This document shows positions 19,445 to 28,012 of a DNA stretch of 64,000 bases, in pieces. Each line of letters opens with the position of its first letter. Position 1 is the stretch's first letter. This DNA is from Acidihalobacter yilgarnensis. GTDB taxonomy: Bacteria; Pseudomonadota; Gammaproteobacteria; DSM-5130; Acidihalobacteraceae. The position numbers were made by a program, and so were the translations under genes. The notes under the pieces are model-generated. The model ran no database searches. It worked only from the letters and a program-made list of their open reading frames with translations, and was not told the DNA's origin. The stretch covers positions 2,446,501 through 2,510,500 of the forward strand of contig NZ_CP017415.1 in the NCBI RefSeq assembly GCF_001753245.1. Direction: 5' to 3'.

Positions 19445-19770
19445 CGCCTGCCTCCGACTGGCCGGAGGACCAGCGGATCACCGAAAAAACGCTCCAGCTG
19501 GCACAACTCGATCGCCTCAATAACGCATGGGCTGTGCTGTGATAACTGAAGCGATTTGCCGCCGCGTTCCGCCTCGCGCTTGCCGGCCATCAGCAGCTGC
19601 AGGCCGGCACCGTCGATATTGTCCACGGCAGATAGATCCAGGACGAGGCCATCGGCCTCATCGAGACCTTGCGACACCCGCGCATAAACCTCGGCGACGC
19701 CGTAAATATCGAGATCGCCGGTCAATGACAACTGAACGGTGTTTCCCGTGCGCGTCTCGATAATTTCCAT
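19441..19770 (-). CDS. STAS-domain protein of the chemotaxis operon
   Basis: A 109-residue protein that is a single STAS domain (GDLDIYGVAEVYARV, LDLSAVDNIDGAGLQLLM). The position of the phosphorylatable Ser/Thr in anti-anti-sigma factors (D-S/T-x-G) reads D53-G54-A55-G56, so SpoIIAA-type phosphorylation is not possible at this site. Stand-alone STAS proteins next to cheA occur in many proteobacterial chemotaxis operons; their role is poorly defined. GGGGGGATGC precedes the ATG. It is coupled to cheA by an ATGA overlap. Confidence 0.88.
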   Translation of the reverse strand: MEIIETRTGNTVQLSLTGDLDIYGVAEVYARVSQGLDEADGLVLDLSAVDNIDGAGLQLLMAGKREAERGGKSLQLSQHSPCVIEAIELCQLERFFGDPLVLRPVGGRR

Positions 19771-19800
19771 GCATCCCCCCAGGTATATATGCGCCGTTGC

Positions 19801-20169
19801 TCAGGGCCCGACCAGCTTGGATACGGCTGCCAGCATCTGTGCCGGCTGGAATGGTTTAACCATCCAGGCCTTGGCGCCGGCTGCACGCCCCTCCTCCTTT
19901 TTCGCATCCTGCCCTTCCGTGGTCAGCATAATGACCGGCACGAAGCGATATTCGGGGCGCTGCTTGAGCTGCTTGACGAAGGTAATACCGTCCATGCGTG
20001 GCATATTCACGTCGCTGATAACCAGCTGGACCTTTTTACCCTCAAGCTTGGTCAGTGCCTCCTGGCCATCACCTGCTTCCATGACCTCGTATCCCGCTCC
20101 CGTCAGTGCCATTTTCACGACCTGACGCAGCGAAGCGGAGTCATCCACAATCATCACCGTCTTAGGCAT
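19801..20169 (-). CDS. cheY: Chemotaxis response regulator CheY
   Basis: A 122-residue single receiver domain. The acidic pocket is D9-D10 (IVDDSAS), the phospho-acceptor is D53 (VISDVNMPRMDG), the Thr is in MLTTEG and the Lys in MVKPF. There is no output domain. It should carry the CheA signal to the flagellar switch or to another target. It is transcribed with the STAS and cheA genes. Confidence 0.95.
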   Translation of the reverse strand: MPKTVMIVDDSASLRQVVKMALTGAGYEVMEAGDGQEALTKLEGKKVQLVISDVNMPRMDGITFVKQLKQRPEYRFVPVIMLTTEGQDAKKEEGRAAGAKAWMVKPFQPAQMLAAVSKLVGP

Positions 20170-20231
20170 TCCATCGCTCCCGACCCGTCATTAATTAATC
20201 ATCAATTATTAAATTCGTCCGCCACACTCAC

Positions 20232-21428
20232 TCAGAAGAAAGTGACGTCACCTGTATCGACATGCGCGCCCTGATCGCCTCGATGATTGCGGCGCTGTTC
20301 GTCAGTGGTATAGCTACGCTCCACCTCAGCCAGCCATTGCTCAATCACGACACGCACATCCGCAGTCCCTGGTGCGTACTGGTCGAGCAAGCCGCCCAAG
20401 CTATTCAAGCTCGATTCCGCGTGCTCAAGAATTTGGCTCACGCGGTCCTGAAACTGCAATGAAACCAGCATCTGTGCGACATCCATGCGAATGCCATCGT
20501 TTTCCCGATGCACCACCTCAGCCGAGGTCCGCGTTTGTTCTGCGAATTGACGGAAACGCGTGAGCACTGCATTAACTGCCGTATCGGCGGCCGTCATCGC
20601 TTCCTGATCAGCCTCGCCCGATGCCGCAGCCGAGCTGCCGATACCTGCCAACGAGTCGGTAATACTCTGAATCTTCTCTGCCATACGGCGCACCGTGTTG
20701 GTCGACAACCCCGACAATTTGCGCACTTCCTCCGCAACCACGGCGAATCCACGGCCCTGTTCACCCGCCCGCGCCGCTTCGATTGCCGCATTCAATGCCA
20801 GCAGATTGGTGCGCGAGGCAATAACCTCGACTTCACCAGTCATGCCGCGCAAGGCCTCTGCGTAAGCGTCCAGTCCCTCCAGCGCCTGTGCCAGCGAACG
20901 CCTGCGCTCTCCGGTCGCCTCCAAGGTACTCAATACGGATTTGAGATCGGACTCGTTACGCTCGAAGTCGCTGTGCGCGCCCGCGGGCGCGCCAACCGGT
21001 TCCGCGCTCACGATCGATGCCGCGGTCTGTACCGCCTGATCCAGACGCCCCTGCAGGCTGTCGAATTGACCGACCAGGGCGTTAATCCCCTCTTCAGTCT
21101 GGGCTTTGGCTGTATCGATCTGGCGGGCCACAATCTGTAATGCTTGAGCGATGGCCAAGGCATCGGATTCTCGGTTGGTAACCAAGTGATCCCCCCCCTC
21201 CTCGGACTTCGGTTTTGAGGGCCGCACTTCGGGCGCCAATGGTGCAGCGGGCATTCCGCGCGCACGCCAGATCCAGATCAACGTCATCAATACGGCGACA
21301 CCGAGGGTAAGCGAACGGGGCTCTCCCCATACCAGCAATGCCACAATCGCCCCTCCCCATGGGAGGACCGTGCCTCCGGCCCAAATTCCATTACCCATCG
21401 ATTCGCTCGTCATGTGGGTATCGCCCAT
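20232..21428 (-). CDS. Membrane-anchored MCP-like signalling protein without periplasmic sensor
   Basis: A 398-residue protein. Two adjacent hydrophobic segments near the N-terminus ([15 protein letters not shown] and [15 protein letters not shown]) have almost no loop between them, and there is no HAMP domain. The cytoplasmic part carries the receptor signature [16 protein letters not shown] and [11 protein letters not shown]. It is the first gene of the chemotaxis operon, so it may sense a membrane or cytoplasmic cue. ATG at 21428 or 21413 are both possible; GGAAGGATGGG sits between or just before them. Confidence 0.88.
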   Translation of the reverse strand: MGDTHMTSESMGNGIWAGGTVLPWGGAIVALLVWGEPRSLTLGVAVLMTLIWIWRARGMPAAPLAPEVRPSKPKSEEGGDHLVTNRESDALAIAQALQIVARQIDTAKAQTEEGINALVGQFDSLQGRLDQAVQTAASIVSAEPVGAPAGAHSDFERNESDLKSVLSTLEATGERRRSLAQALEGLDAYAEALRGMTGEVEVIASRTNLLALNAAIEAARAGEQGRGFAVVAEEVRKLSGLSTNTVRRMAEKIQSITDSLAGIGSSAAASGEADQEAMTAADTAVNAVLTRFRQFAEQTRTSAEVVHRENDGIRMDVAQMLVSLQFQDRVSQILEHAESSLNSLGGLLDQYAPGTADVRVVIEQWLAEVERSYTTDEQRRNHRGDQGAHVDTGDVTFF

Positions 21429-21816
21429 CCTTCCGTATACCGCCGGCGATTAGCCGGGGCTGGTTATCAGTATTGTGGTAAGCCTGGCGCTACGGGTATA
21501 TCAAACGCTATCGCGGCCCATACAACGCTTTTATCCTTATATCGTCACCTGCCAGGAATAGTTGAACACCATCCGAACAGATTGAGCTTAGTCAATCCTT
21601 GACCAAAACCCAGCAACAGCCTTCAACTCAGGCGCTTACAACTATCCGGTCACGGCTTCTTCGACAAGAAATTCTTATGAATGTTTCCGCCTTCACATTT
21701 TTGTCACAATTCGACACGCATGGCGTGGACATCGCGGGTGGAACGATGAGGCACATCAAGTCACCCGACGGCGGCGCCCACCGGGTAGTGGCTACACAGG
21801 GGTGTAACTAACTGAG
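21429..21816. other. Intergenic region with no supported gene
   Basis: 388 bp between the first chemotaxis gene and the end of panC, both on minus. I see no convincing coding frame: a 70-codon plus-strand frame at 21599-21811 has no ribosome site or recognisable motif. The half next to the chemotaxis operon contains a weak promoter candidate. The panC side holds only a weak hairpin (TACAC/GTGTA near 21800). Confidence 0.6.
21508..21533 (-). promoter_or_regulatory. Possible sigma-28-like promoter for the chemotaxis operon
   Basis: On the minus strand TAAA (21530-21533) is followed after 14 bases by CGCGATAG (21508-21515). The flagellar sigma-28 consensus is TAAA-N15-GCCGATAA, so the -10 matches at five of eight positions and the spacing is one short. 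It lies 80 bp upstream of the first operon gene. This is suggestive only. Confidence 0.3.
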
Positions 21817-22659
21817 CTAGACGACTGGGAGACAGTCAATCAGGCGCACACCGCCCAGCCAGGCAGCGGCAAGAATGACCAAGGGCGCAGCACCGGCACT
21901 GCCAGAAGACAGGTCTTCTGCGTGGCGAATGGCCACGTATTCGACCTTGAAACCCGCTCGGTTTAAGGCATCGGTGGCGGCACGCTCGATGGTTTCGATT
22001 GCGCCGCCACGCCGCAATAGCGTCTCGGCACGGCCCAAGCTCTGATACAGTATCGCCCCGCGCCGCCGAGCTTCTTCGTCAAGGCGCGCATTGCGCGAAC
22101 TCAGTGCCAGGCCATCCTCCGCCCTAACGACGGGCACACCGTGAATACGGACCGGGATGTCTAGATCGGCAGCCATCCGACGCACCAGTAACAACTGCTG
22201 GTAGTCCTTCTCTCCGAATACAGCCTCGTCCGGTTGCACTAGGTTGAAGAGCTTGCACACGATGGTAGCCACGCCAGTAAAGTGTCCTGGTCTGCGCTCC
22301 CCCTCCAGGATATCACCCAAGCCTGGCACGCTGACGCGGGTAGCAAGCGCCAGCCCACCCGGGTATAGCGTTTCCGCATCTGGCGAGAACAGCAAATCGA
22401 CACCATCGCGTACCAGAATGGCCCGATCCGCCTCTAGCGTGCGCGGGTAACTATTCAGATCCTCGGGGCGGTCGAATTGCAGCGGATTGACAAAGATGCT
22501 CACGACCACGCGATCTGCCCGTTGTCGAGCCTCGCGGATCAATGCACGATGACCGTCGTGCAAATTGCCCATCGTCGGTACTAGCGCAACGCGCTCGCCC
22601 TGCAGACGCCACCCACGCACGATGCTGCGGAGTTCCAGAGGTCTTCCCGTCTCGCGCAT
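21817..22659 (-). CDS. panC: Pantoate--beta-alanine ligase
   Basis: Joins pantoate and beta-alanine with ATP to make pantothenate. About 280 residues from ATG 22659, which lies 4 bp after panB. The HxGH-type nucleotide-binding motif is PTMGNLHDGH, followed by VSIFVNPLQF, FTGVATIVCKLFN and FGEKDYQQLLLVRR; LSSRNARL is near the KMSKS-like loop. A longer frame upstream is just panB read in another phase. It is the last gene of a tightly packed minus-strand operon. Confidence 0.96.
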   Translation of the reverse strand: MRETGRPLELRSIVRGWRLQGERVALVPTMGNLHDGHRALIREARQRADRVVVSIFVNPLQFDRPEDLNSYPRTLEADRAILVRDGVDLLFSPDAETLYPGGLALATRVSVPGLGDILEGERRPGHFTGVATIVCKLFNLVQPDEAVFGEKDYQQLLLVRRMAADLDIPVRIHGVPVVRAEDGLALSSRNARLDEEARRRGAILYQSLGRAETLLRRGGAIETIERAATDALNRAGFKVEYVAIRHAEDLSSGSAGAAPLVILAAAWLGGVRLIDCLPVV

Positions 22660-22663
22660 GGGC

Positions 22664-23476
22664 TCAGAAACCGTGTTCGGGAGCCGGGAAGCGCCCCTCA
22701 CGCACCGCCTCAACGTAAGCGCGCAAGGCATCCCCCACTCCCTCGTGACCCGGCATAAAATTCCGGCTGAAGCGCGGGGGCGTTCCGGGCGTGATGCCCA
22801 AAACATCGTGCAGAACCAATATCTGGCCATCACAGGCCGAGCCAGCACCGATACCGATCACCGGGATATCTACCATTTCAGTGATTTCGGCCGCCAGACT
22901 CGCTGGCACACATTCGAGCAACAATAACTCAGCTCCCGCAGCCGCCAATGTACGGGCATCTCGACGCAGGGCCTCTGCCGTTGCGGCATCGCGCCCCTGC
23001 ACCCGATATCCTCCGAGCTTGTGCACAAACTGAGGGCGTAGTCCCAGATGAGCGCAGACTGGCACACCGTGTCCGCTCAACTGTTCGACGACGGCCACTT
23101 GGTCGGCACCACCCTCAAGCTTGACCATCTCCGCGCCCCCCTCTTGCATCAATCGAGCGGCGTTGCGCAAGGCACTGGCGGGATCGGTGAAGCTCATGAA
23201 TGGCATATCGGCCATCAACAAGGCATGCCGCCGACCCACCGCGGCCATTCGCGTGTGGTACACCATGTCATCCATGGTTACGGAAACCGTGCTTTCGCGG
23301 CCTTGCACCACCATCCCAAGAGAATCGCCGACCAAAATCACATCGACACCCGCATCATCAACCAGGCGGGCAAAGCCGGCATCGTACGCCGTCAGACAGG
23401 CAATTTTGCGGCCTTCACGCCGGGCACGCCGGAGGTCGGTGACCGTCACGCGCTTTTGTTCGTTCTGTACACTCAT
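22664..23476 (-). CDS. panB: 3-methyl-2-oxobutanoate hydroxymethyltransferase
   Basis: First step of pantothenate synthesis: transfers a hydroxymethyl group from methylene-THF to ketoisovalerate. 270 residues from ATG 23476, 4 bp after the kinase gene. TIM-barrel metal and substrate motifs are visible: ILVGDSLGMVVQG, MVKLEGG, PVCAHLGLRPQ, IGIGAGSACDGQILVLHD. It is paired with panC, as is usual. Confidence 0.96.
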   Translation of the reverse strand: MSVQNEQKRVTVTDLRRARREGRKIACLTAYDAGFARLVDDAGVDVILVGDSLGMVVQGRESTVSVTMDDMVYHTRMAAVGRRHALLMADMPFMSFTDPASALRNAARLMQEGGAEMVKLEGGADQVAVVEQLSGHGVPVCAHLGLRPQFVHKLGGYRVQGRDAATAEALRRDARTLAAAGAELLLLECVPASLAAEITEMVDIPVIGIGAGSACDGQILVLHDVLGITPGTPPRFSRNFMPGHEGVGDALRAYVEAVREGRFPAPEHGF

Positions 23477-23480
23477 GGCA

Positions 23481-24128
23481 TCACATCGTAAAAGGCAAGG
23501 GGTTGAAGAAACGGCGCCCGCTGGGTGGTGTGCGAATTTCATCGACCAAGGCCTGATAATCGCGCTCGTTGCGCACGATATCGATCTCGCTGGCATTGAC
23601 AATCAATAGCGGTGCGCCATTGTAATGGTAGAAAAAATCGGCATAACGTGCGCATAAGCGCGTCAAATAGGCCGGGTCGATCAGGCGTTCGTAACTGCGG
23701 TCACGCTGCTCGATCCGGCGCAACAGTACGTCTACAGGCGCTTGCAGATACACCACCAAATCTGGACGCGGGGCATCCAATACCAGCTGGGTATAGACCT
23801 CCTCGTACAGCGCCAGCTCATCCTCATCGAGCGTTACCTCGGCAAACAGACGATCCTTATCAAGCAAGAAGTCCGCAATCCGTGTCGAGCTAAAGAGGTC
23901 GTTCTGGCGCATGGCTCGCATCTGGCGTACCCGTGTCAGCAAAAAACTGAGCTGCGCCGGCAGTGCTGCCCGCCGCGGATCCTCGTAAAAACGCTCCAGG
24001 AAAGGGTTTTCTTCTGGCTGCTCCAGCAACAACGAGGCCTCGAAGTCCTCGGACAGCCGTCGCGCAAGTGTCGTTTTACCCACTCCGATCGGGCCTTCGA
24101 TGGCGATGAAACCCGGCAGTTCAACCAT
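23481..24128 (-). CDS. Deoxynucleoside kinase (deoxyadenosine/deoxyguanosine kinase family)
   Basis: A 215-residue P-loop kinase with Walker A GPIGVGKT near residue 13. LEQPEENPFLERFYEDPRR follows, and the DRS-type region is RDRSYERLID. Family knowledge: phosphorylates deoxynucleosides for dNTP salvage. In many gammaproteobacteria such a gene sits between folK and panB, as here. The start overlaps the end of folK by 8 bp. Which base it prefers cannot be read from sequence. Confidence 0.9.
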   Translation of the reverse strand: MVELPGFIAIEGPIGVGKTTLARRLSEDFEASLLLEQPEENPFLERFYEDPRRAALPAQLSFLLTRVRQMRAMRQNDLFSSTRIADFLLDKDRLFAEVTLDEDELALYEEVYTQLVLDAPRPDLVVYLQAPVDVLLRRIEQRDRSYERLIDPAYLTRLCARYADFFYHYNGAPLLIVNASEIDIVRNERDYQALVDEIRTPPSGRRFFNPLPFTM

Positions 24129-24624
24129 CAGAACGATCCAAAGGCAAGAGCCCCCTAGAAGGACAGCACGCGATCAACGCATCCAGCGATCCGAGACCCG
24201 GAATCACCAGCCACGGTGCAATTTCGGCGAGAGGATACAGGACAAAGTCCCGTTCATGCATGCCCGGATGCGGCAGTGTCAGACGCGGTATGGCCAGCGT
24301 TCGGTCGCCATGAAGCAGGAGATCGAGATCCAAGGTGCGTGGCCCCCAATGCTCGCCGGACCTTACCCGCCCCTGATCGGCCTCAATGGCTTGAAGCGCA
24401 TCCAGCAGATCGAGAGGCGCCAAAGCCGTGTCCAATCGGGCTACCGCATTGATAAAATCGGGCTGGTCCTGCGGTCCTATCGGCGGATTGATGTAGAGGC
24501 ACGAACGCTGCAGCAATCGCGTCTGTGGTATGGCATCAAGCGCCATGATCGCACGTTCGATCTGGGACTTCGGGTCATCCAGGTTACTGCCCAGGGCCAC
24601 GTAGGCCGGACAGCACTCAGGCAT
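24121..24624 (-). CDS. folK: 2-amino-4-hydroxy-6-hydroxymethyldihydropteridine pyrophosphokinase
   Basis: Transfers pyrophosphate from ATP to hydroxymethyldihydropterin in folate synthesis. 167 residues from ATG 24624, whose first codons overlap the pcnB stop by 8 bp. Family motifs: AYVALGSNLDDP near the start, GPRTLDLDLLL with the metal-binding Asp pair, and LPHPGMHERDFVLYPLAEI. E. coli FolK has 159 residues, so the length fits. pcnB-folK adjacency is conserved in gammaproteobacteria. Confidence 0.95.
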   Translation of the reverse strand: MPECCPAYVALGSNLDDPKSQIERAIMALDAIPQTRLLQRSCLYINPPIGPQDQPDFINAVARLDTALAPLDLLDALQAIEADQGRVRSGEHWGPRTLDLDLLLHGDRTLAIPRLTLPHPGMHERDFVLYPLAEIAPWLVIPGLGSLDALIACCPSRGLLPLDRSDG

Positions 24625-25954
24625 CGGTAGGCTTGGCCTTACGCACGCGGCGATTACGACGCCGACGGCGCCCCGCCTCGGGACGCGCTGTCGCAGCGGC
24701 GACCTCGAGTAACTGCTGCTGACCTTCCGCGTCGCTTTCCTGCAGGCGCGTCCACCAATCACTCAGTTCCACATCGATTTCGCCGACCCTCGCCCGCAGA
24801 CACAGGAAATCGTAGGCCGCCCGGAACCGAGGATGAGCCATCAGGCGCATCGGGCGTTTGCCCTGTCTTTGTGCGAACCGAGGTTGCTGCGTCCAAATCT
24901 CACGCATCGGCAGACTAAAGCGCTTGGGCAGGCTGATACGGCGCGTCTGCTCAGCGCTAATCTCCGCTGCCGCGATCTGCAGGGCCGGTATCTCGCCCAA
25001 CTCATCACTGTTCAAGTCCCGTACACGCTGGCGTACCGGCTCCCACAATAGGGCCGCAAATAGGAAGGCCGGCGTCACCGGCTTGCCTTCGGCCACTCTA
25101 CGGTCCGTATTTTCCAAGGCCTGACGCAAAAAAGTCAGCGGAAAACCGTCGATTTCGGTCGCCAAGGCCGCCTCGGTTGCCGGGAAAAGCACCCCGAACA
25201 AGCCATAGTGCCGCATCAGTTCGAAGGACTGCACGGCCGCCCCACCCTGAAACAACTTGAGGACTTCATCGAACAACCTCGCGGGCGCAACATCCGCCAG
25301 CAAGGGCGCCAGTTCAAACAACGGCGCCTCGCTTTCTGCCTCGATCCGAAACCCCAGCTTCGCGGCGAAACGTACCGCGCGAAGCATGCGCACGGGGTCC
25401 TCGCGGTAGCGCACCTGCGGGTCGCCTATCAGACGCAACAGACCCTCGCGGATATCGCCCATCCCCCCCGCATGATCCACCACGGAAAAATCGCGAATAT
25501 CGTAATACAGGGCGTTAATGGTGAAATCGCGGCGCCAGGCATCCTGCTCGAACGTCCCGTATACATTGTCGCGCAAGATCCGCCCTTCCTCGCTCAGCTC
25601 CGCATCACCGTCGCTCTCCGCGATCTCGTGCGGTGCCCGAAAGGTGGCAACCTCGATGATTTCACGTCCGTAGCGAACATGTGCCAACCGAAAACGACGG
25701 CCAATCAGTCGACAGTTACGAAACAACGACTGCAACTCCTCCGGCCGCGCGTTGGTCGCAATATCAAAATCCTTCGGCTCCCGGCCGAGCAACAGATCGC
25801 GCACCCCACCGCCCACGAGGTAGGCTTCATAACCGGCATCCTTGAGACGATAAAGAACCTTCAGCGCGTTTGGGCTAATCCGGGCGCGGGAGATGATGTG
25901 CTCGGCGCGAGGAATGATGGCGGGGATGGATGCGGGGATGGATGGTGAATTCAA
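24617..25954 (-). CDS. pcnB: Poly(A) polymerase I
   Basis: Adds 3' poly(A) tails that promote RNA decay. The nucleotidyltransferase core has LVGGGVRDLLLG and the catalytic DFD in PKDFDIATNA, then RRDFTINALYYD and YREDPVRMLRAVRFAAKLG. A basic C-terminal tail (RRRRRNRRVRKAK) is typical and separates PcnB from CCA-adding enzymes. The start is unclear: the only upstream ATG (26062) lies inside tRNA-Glu on the other strand, so TTG 25954 (445 residues) is preferred. The encoded SIPASIPAII follows a short GGGGATGGAT tandem repeat in the DNA. Confidence 0.9.
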   Translation of the reverse strand: MNSPSIPASIPAIIPRAEHIISRARISPNALKVLYRLKDAGYEAYLVGGGVRDLLLGREPKDFDIATNARPEELQSLFRNCRLIGRRFRLAHVRYGREIIEVATFRAPHEIAESDGDAELSEEGRILRDNVYGTFEQDAWRRDFTINALYYDIRDFSVVDHAGGMGDIREGLLRLIGDPQVRYREDPVRMLRAVRFAAKLGFRIEAESEAPLFELAPLLADVAPARLFDEVLKLFQGGAAVQSFELMRHYGLFGVLFPATEAALATEIDGFPLTFLRQALENTDRRVAEGKPVTPAFLFAALLWEPVRQRVRDLNSDELGEIPALQIAAAEISAEQTRRISLPKRFSLPMREIWTQQPRFAQRQGKRPMRLMAHPRFRAAYDFLCLRARVGEIDVELSDWWTRLQESDAEGQQQLLEVAAATARPEAGRRRRRNRRVRKAKPTDA

Positions 25955-25995
25955 GCTGGATGCAGGCTCACGATGTGGGTGGGGAAGAATGCTTC

Positions 25996-26023
25996 TTGAG
26001 AAAATCCAATTCGCCAGTATAAT
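25996..26023 (+). promoter_or_regulatory. Sigma-70 promoter of tRNA-Glu
   Basis: TTGAGA (25996-26001) and a perfect TATAAT (26018-26023) are separated by 16 bases. About 30 bases downstream the mature tRNA begins. The segment after the -10 is GC-rich (CCGCGC), as in stringently controlled stable RNA promoters. Confidence 0.8.
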
Positions 26024-26054
26024 ACCAGCCTTTCCGCGCAGCTGCAGTCTTCCA

Positions 26055-26130
26055 GCTCCCATCGTCTAGCGGTCTAGGACGTCGCCCTCTCACGGCGAAA
26101 ACCGGGGTTCGAGTCCCCGTGGGAGCACCA
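26055..26130 (+). tRNA. tRNA-Glu (anticodon CTC)
   Basis: 76 bases with a full cloverleaf. The acceptor GCTCCCA pairs with TGGGAGC and is followed by A and an encoded CCA. The anticodon stem TCGCC/GGCGA encloses loop CTCTCAC with CTC at 26089-26091, and the T-arm is CCGGGGTTCGAGTCCCCG. It closely follows the pattern of E. coli tRNA-Glu. Its 5' end overlaps, antisense, the longest possible start of pcnB. Confidence 0.97.
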
Positions 26131-26223
26131 TCCCCGCAACAAACCCGTATTTGGATAGACCCGCACTCTGAAGCGGGAATCCGGGTGACTGCCCGCCTAT
26201 AGCAAAATCCAATACTCGACACA

Positions 26224-26256
26224 CGAATCCCATGCCGGGAACCAGCATGGGATTCG
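26224..26256. terminator. Hairpin between convergent tRNA-Glu and cytochrome c genes
   Basis: CGAATCCCATGC (26224-26235) and GCATGGGATTCG (26245-26256) form a 12-bp perfect stem with a 9-base loop, placed just after the cytochrome c stop codon on minus. There is no long U-run on either side, so its efficiency as a terminator is uncertain. Confidence 0.55.
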
Positions 26257-26270
26257 TTGATTCGCTGCGT

Positions 26271-26732
26271 TTATTTCGGTTTGCCGCCCATGTCGATGGG
26301 TTTGCCCTGTGACAGCGAGGTCAGATAGGCAACTAAAGAGCGCATGGTCTTGCTGCCATACGCGGGCGGTTTGCCACCGAGGCCGCCGGCCACACAGCCG
26401 CGGATCTGGTCCTCGATCGTAATCACCTTGCCAGCACGCGGGCTGTAGCGGGGGAAAATAGCTGCGGCATTGGAAAGACTCGGGAATTTATGACCGTTTG
26501 GCGTCACCGTCGGCCCCATGCCGGCAGCCTTATGACAGGATTCACAGGTCGTACCACGCCCGCCGAAGGTGTCGTGAATGAAGATATGCTTGCCATCGGC
26601 GATAGCTTGAGCCAATGGGCTTGGGGCGGCATGCGCGCCGACCATTGCACCGAAACCAAGCATTGCAACTGTCAGTGCGACGACTTTTATGCGCTTACCG
26701 GCTCCATTTGCTGCTGTAGACACTCGGGACAT
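26271..26732 (-). CDS. Monoheme c-type cytochrome
   Basis: A 153-residue exported protein. The signal peptide (VVALTVAMLGFGAMVGAHA) is followed by GGRGTTCESCHKAAGMGP, giving one CXXCH heme site. C-terminal SKTMRSLVAYLTSLSQGKPI supplies the likely Met ligand. AAGGAG lies at a good distance before the ATG. It is a small periplasmic electron carrier. The partner oxidase or enzyme is not in the neighbourhood. It has some resemblance to SoxX-like single-heme cytochromes, but no sox genes are present, so no more precise name is justified. Confidence 0.88.
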   Translation of the reverse strand: MSRVSTAANGAGKRIKVVALTVAMLGFGAMVGAHAAPSPLAQAIADGKHIFIHDTFGGRGTTCESCHKAAGMGPTVTPNGHKFPSLSNAAAIFPRYSPRAGKVITIEDQIRGCVAGGLGGKPPAYGSKTMRSLVAYLTSLSQGKPIDMGGKPK

Positions 26733-26851
26733 GCCGCTTTCTCCTTATGGTGGGTTTGCTTCGAATGCAGGGTCCGCTTACAGATCACCTCGAACCAATG
26801 GAATGTGACCGCAATCACCCGCAATCGTTCCACTCCGACAAAGCGGAATAA

Positions 26852-27247
26852 TCAATCCAACCCGCGCAGCTCGCGAATACGCCTGCGCGCTCGCTTATCC
26901 GGGCGTTGTGCCGGGGCGAGCGCCCCGGCATGTTCCAATCGCCGCATCTCCGCATAGCGCTCACGCGCCTGTCGCTCCCCCTCGCCCTCGGCGTAAAGCC
27001 CTTGCGCCTGCGAAGCTGGCCCCCGCCGTTCGCTGAGCAGCAGCACCTCGACGACATAGCGTTCCTCACCACGCACGATCTCGAGTTTATCGCCGAGCCG
27101 CACCCCGCGAGATGGCTTTACGCGCGCGCCGTTGAGATGTACCTTGCCACCGTTGACTGCGGATGCGGCAAGGCTGCGTGTCTTGAAAAAACGCGCAGCC
27201 CACAACCACTTGTCGATCCGCAACGCCTCTCCCTGAGACGACTGCAT
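26852..27247 (-). CDS. hslR: S4-domain RNA-binding heat-shock protein Hsp15
   Basis: 131 residues from ATG 27247. An N-terminal S4 domain (LRIDKWLWAARFFKTRSLA, GGKVHLNGARVKPSRGVRLG) is followed by a basic C-terminal tail ending DKRARRRIRELRG. This is the Hsp15/HslR layout. In E. coli it recycles blocked 50S subunits that carry peptidyl-tRNA. It is divergent from the GST gene with 45 bp between starts. Confidence 0.92.
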   Translation of the reverse strand: MQSSQGEALRIDKWLWAARFFKTRSLAASAVNGGKVHLNGARVKPSRGVRLGDKLEIVRGEERYVVEVLLLSERRGPASQAQGLYAEGEGERQARERYAEMRRLEHAGALAPAQRPDKRARRRIRELRGLD

Positions 27248-27292
27248 CAGCTGCAGTCCTCCGAAATGCCACACACCACCGCGGAGATGCTC

Positions 27293-27967
27293 ATGCCTCT
27301 GGAATTGATCAGTTTCAAACTATGCCCCTTCGTGCAACGCAGCGTGGTCACACTCCTGTACAAACAGGTACCCTTCGAGATTACCTACATCGACCTGGCC
27401 GCGCCACCGGACTGGTTTCTCGAAATATCGCCCCTCGGCAAGGTGCCGGCCCTGCGCCTTGACGATGGCAACGCATTGTTCGAATCGGCGATCATCAACG
27501 AATATATTGACGACATTACGCCACCCGCACTGCATCCGTCTGACCCGCTGGTCAGGGCTCGAAACCGCAGCTGGATCCAATTTGGCGAACAGTGCATCGT
27601 CGATCAATATCAGCTGACCGTCGCCAAAAACGAGGACGATTTCGAAGCGGTGCGCACCCGAGCACAGAGCAACCTGGCCAAGGTCGAGGCGATATTGGGT
27701 AACGGCCCCTGGTTCAACGGCACCGTTTTTTCGCTGGTCGACGCAGCCTACGCACCGATATTCATGCGTTATGCACTGATCAAGCCGATGGACGATGTCA
27801 TGCCAGAAGCCGACTACCCACGACTGAATGCCTGGGCCGAAGCATTGCTCGCACTACCCGCCGTACGGCAATCGGTAGTCGGGGATTTCGACACCTTGCT
27901 CGCCGCCTACATCCGCAAAAACAGTCCTTATGCCGCTGAACGCCTGATTGCCGCCGTGGCTGCCTGA
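27293..27967 (+). CDS. Glutathione S-transferase family protein
   Basis: 224 residues from ATG 27293, chosen because GGAG lies 6 bases upstream; earlier in-frame ATGs at 27266 and 27287 have no such site. The N-terminal thioredoxin-like domain has the CPF motif (LISFKLCPFVQRS), with Cys as the likely catalytic residue as in omega/DHAR-type GSTs. LFESAIINEYIDD marks the glutathione site. The C-terminal helical domain is ordinary. The substrate is unknown. Confidence 0.9.
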   Translation: MPLELISFKLCPFVQRSVVTLLYKQVPFEITYIDLAAPPDWFLEISPLGKVPALRLDDGNALFESAIINEYIDDITPPALHPSDPLVRARNRSWIQFGEQCIVDQYQLTVAKNEDDFEAVRTRAQSNLAKVEAILGNGPWFNGTVFSLVDAAYAPIFMRYALIKPMDDVMPEADYPRLNAWAEALLALPAVRQSVVGDFDTLLAAYIRKNSPYAAERLIAAVAA

Positions 27968-27973
27968 ACGCCC

Positions 27974-28011
27974 CGATATCCATGCGTACTGTACTGCACG
28001 CATGGATATCG
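27974..28011. terminator. Bidirectional hairpin between GST and YcgN-type genes
   Basis: CGATATCCATGCGT (27974-27987) and ACGCATGGATATCG (27998-28011) make a perfect 14-bp stem with a 10-base loop, exactly between two convergent genes. No U-tract follows on either strand, so it may act as a 3'-end stabiliser or a weak terminator. Confidence 0.6.
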
Positions 28012-28012
28012 A

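Noticed and set aside
21795-21830. D-arm-like TAGCTCAGTTAGT on minus near the end of panC
   Set aside because: No acceptor, anticodon or T-arm follows; it overlaps the panC stop codon.
25968-26222. 84-codon minus-strand frame across tRNA-Glu
   Set aside because: It is the antisense of a tRNA with flanks; its GTRTPVFAVRGRRP stretch is a known type of spurious translation.
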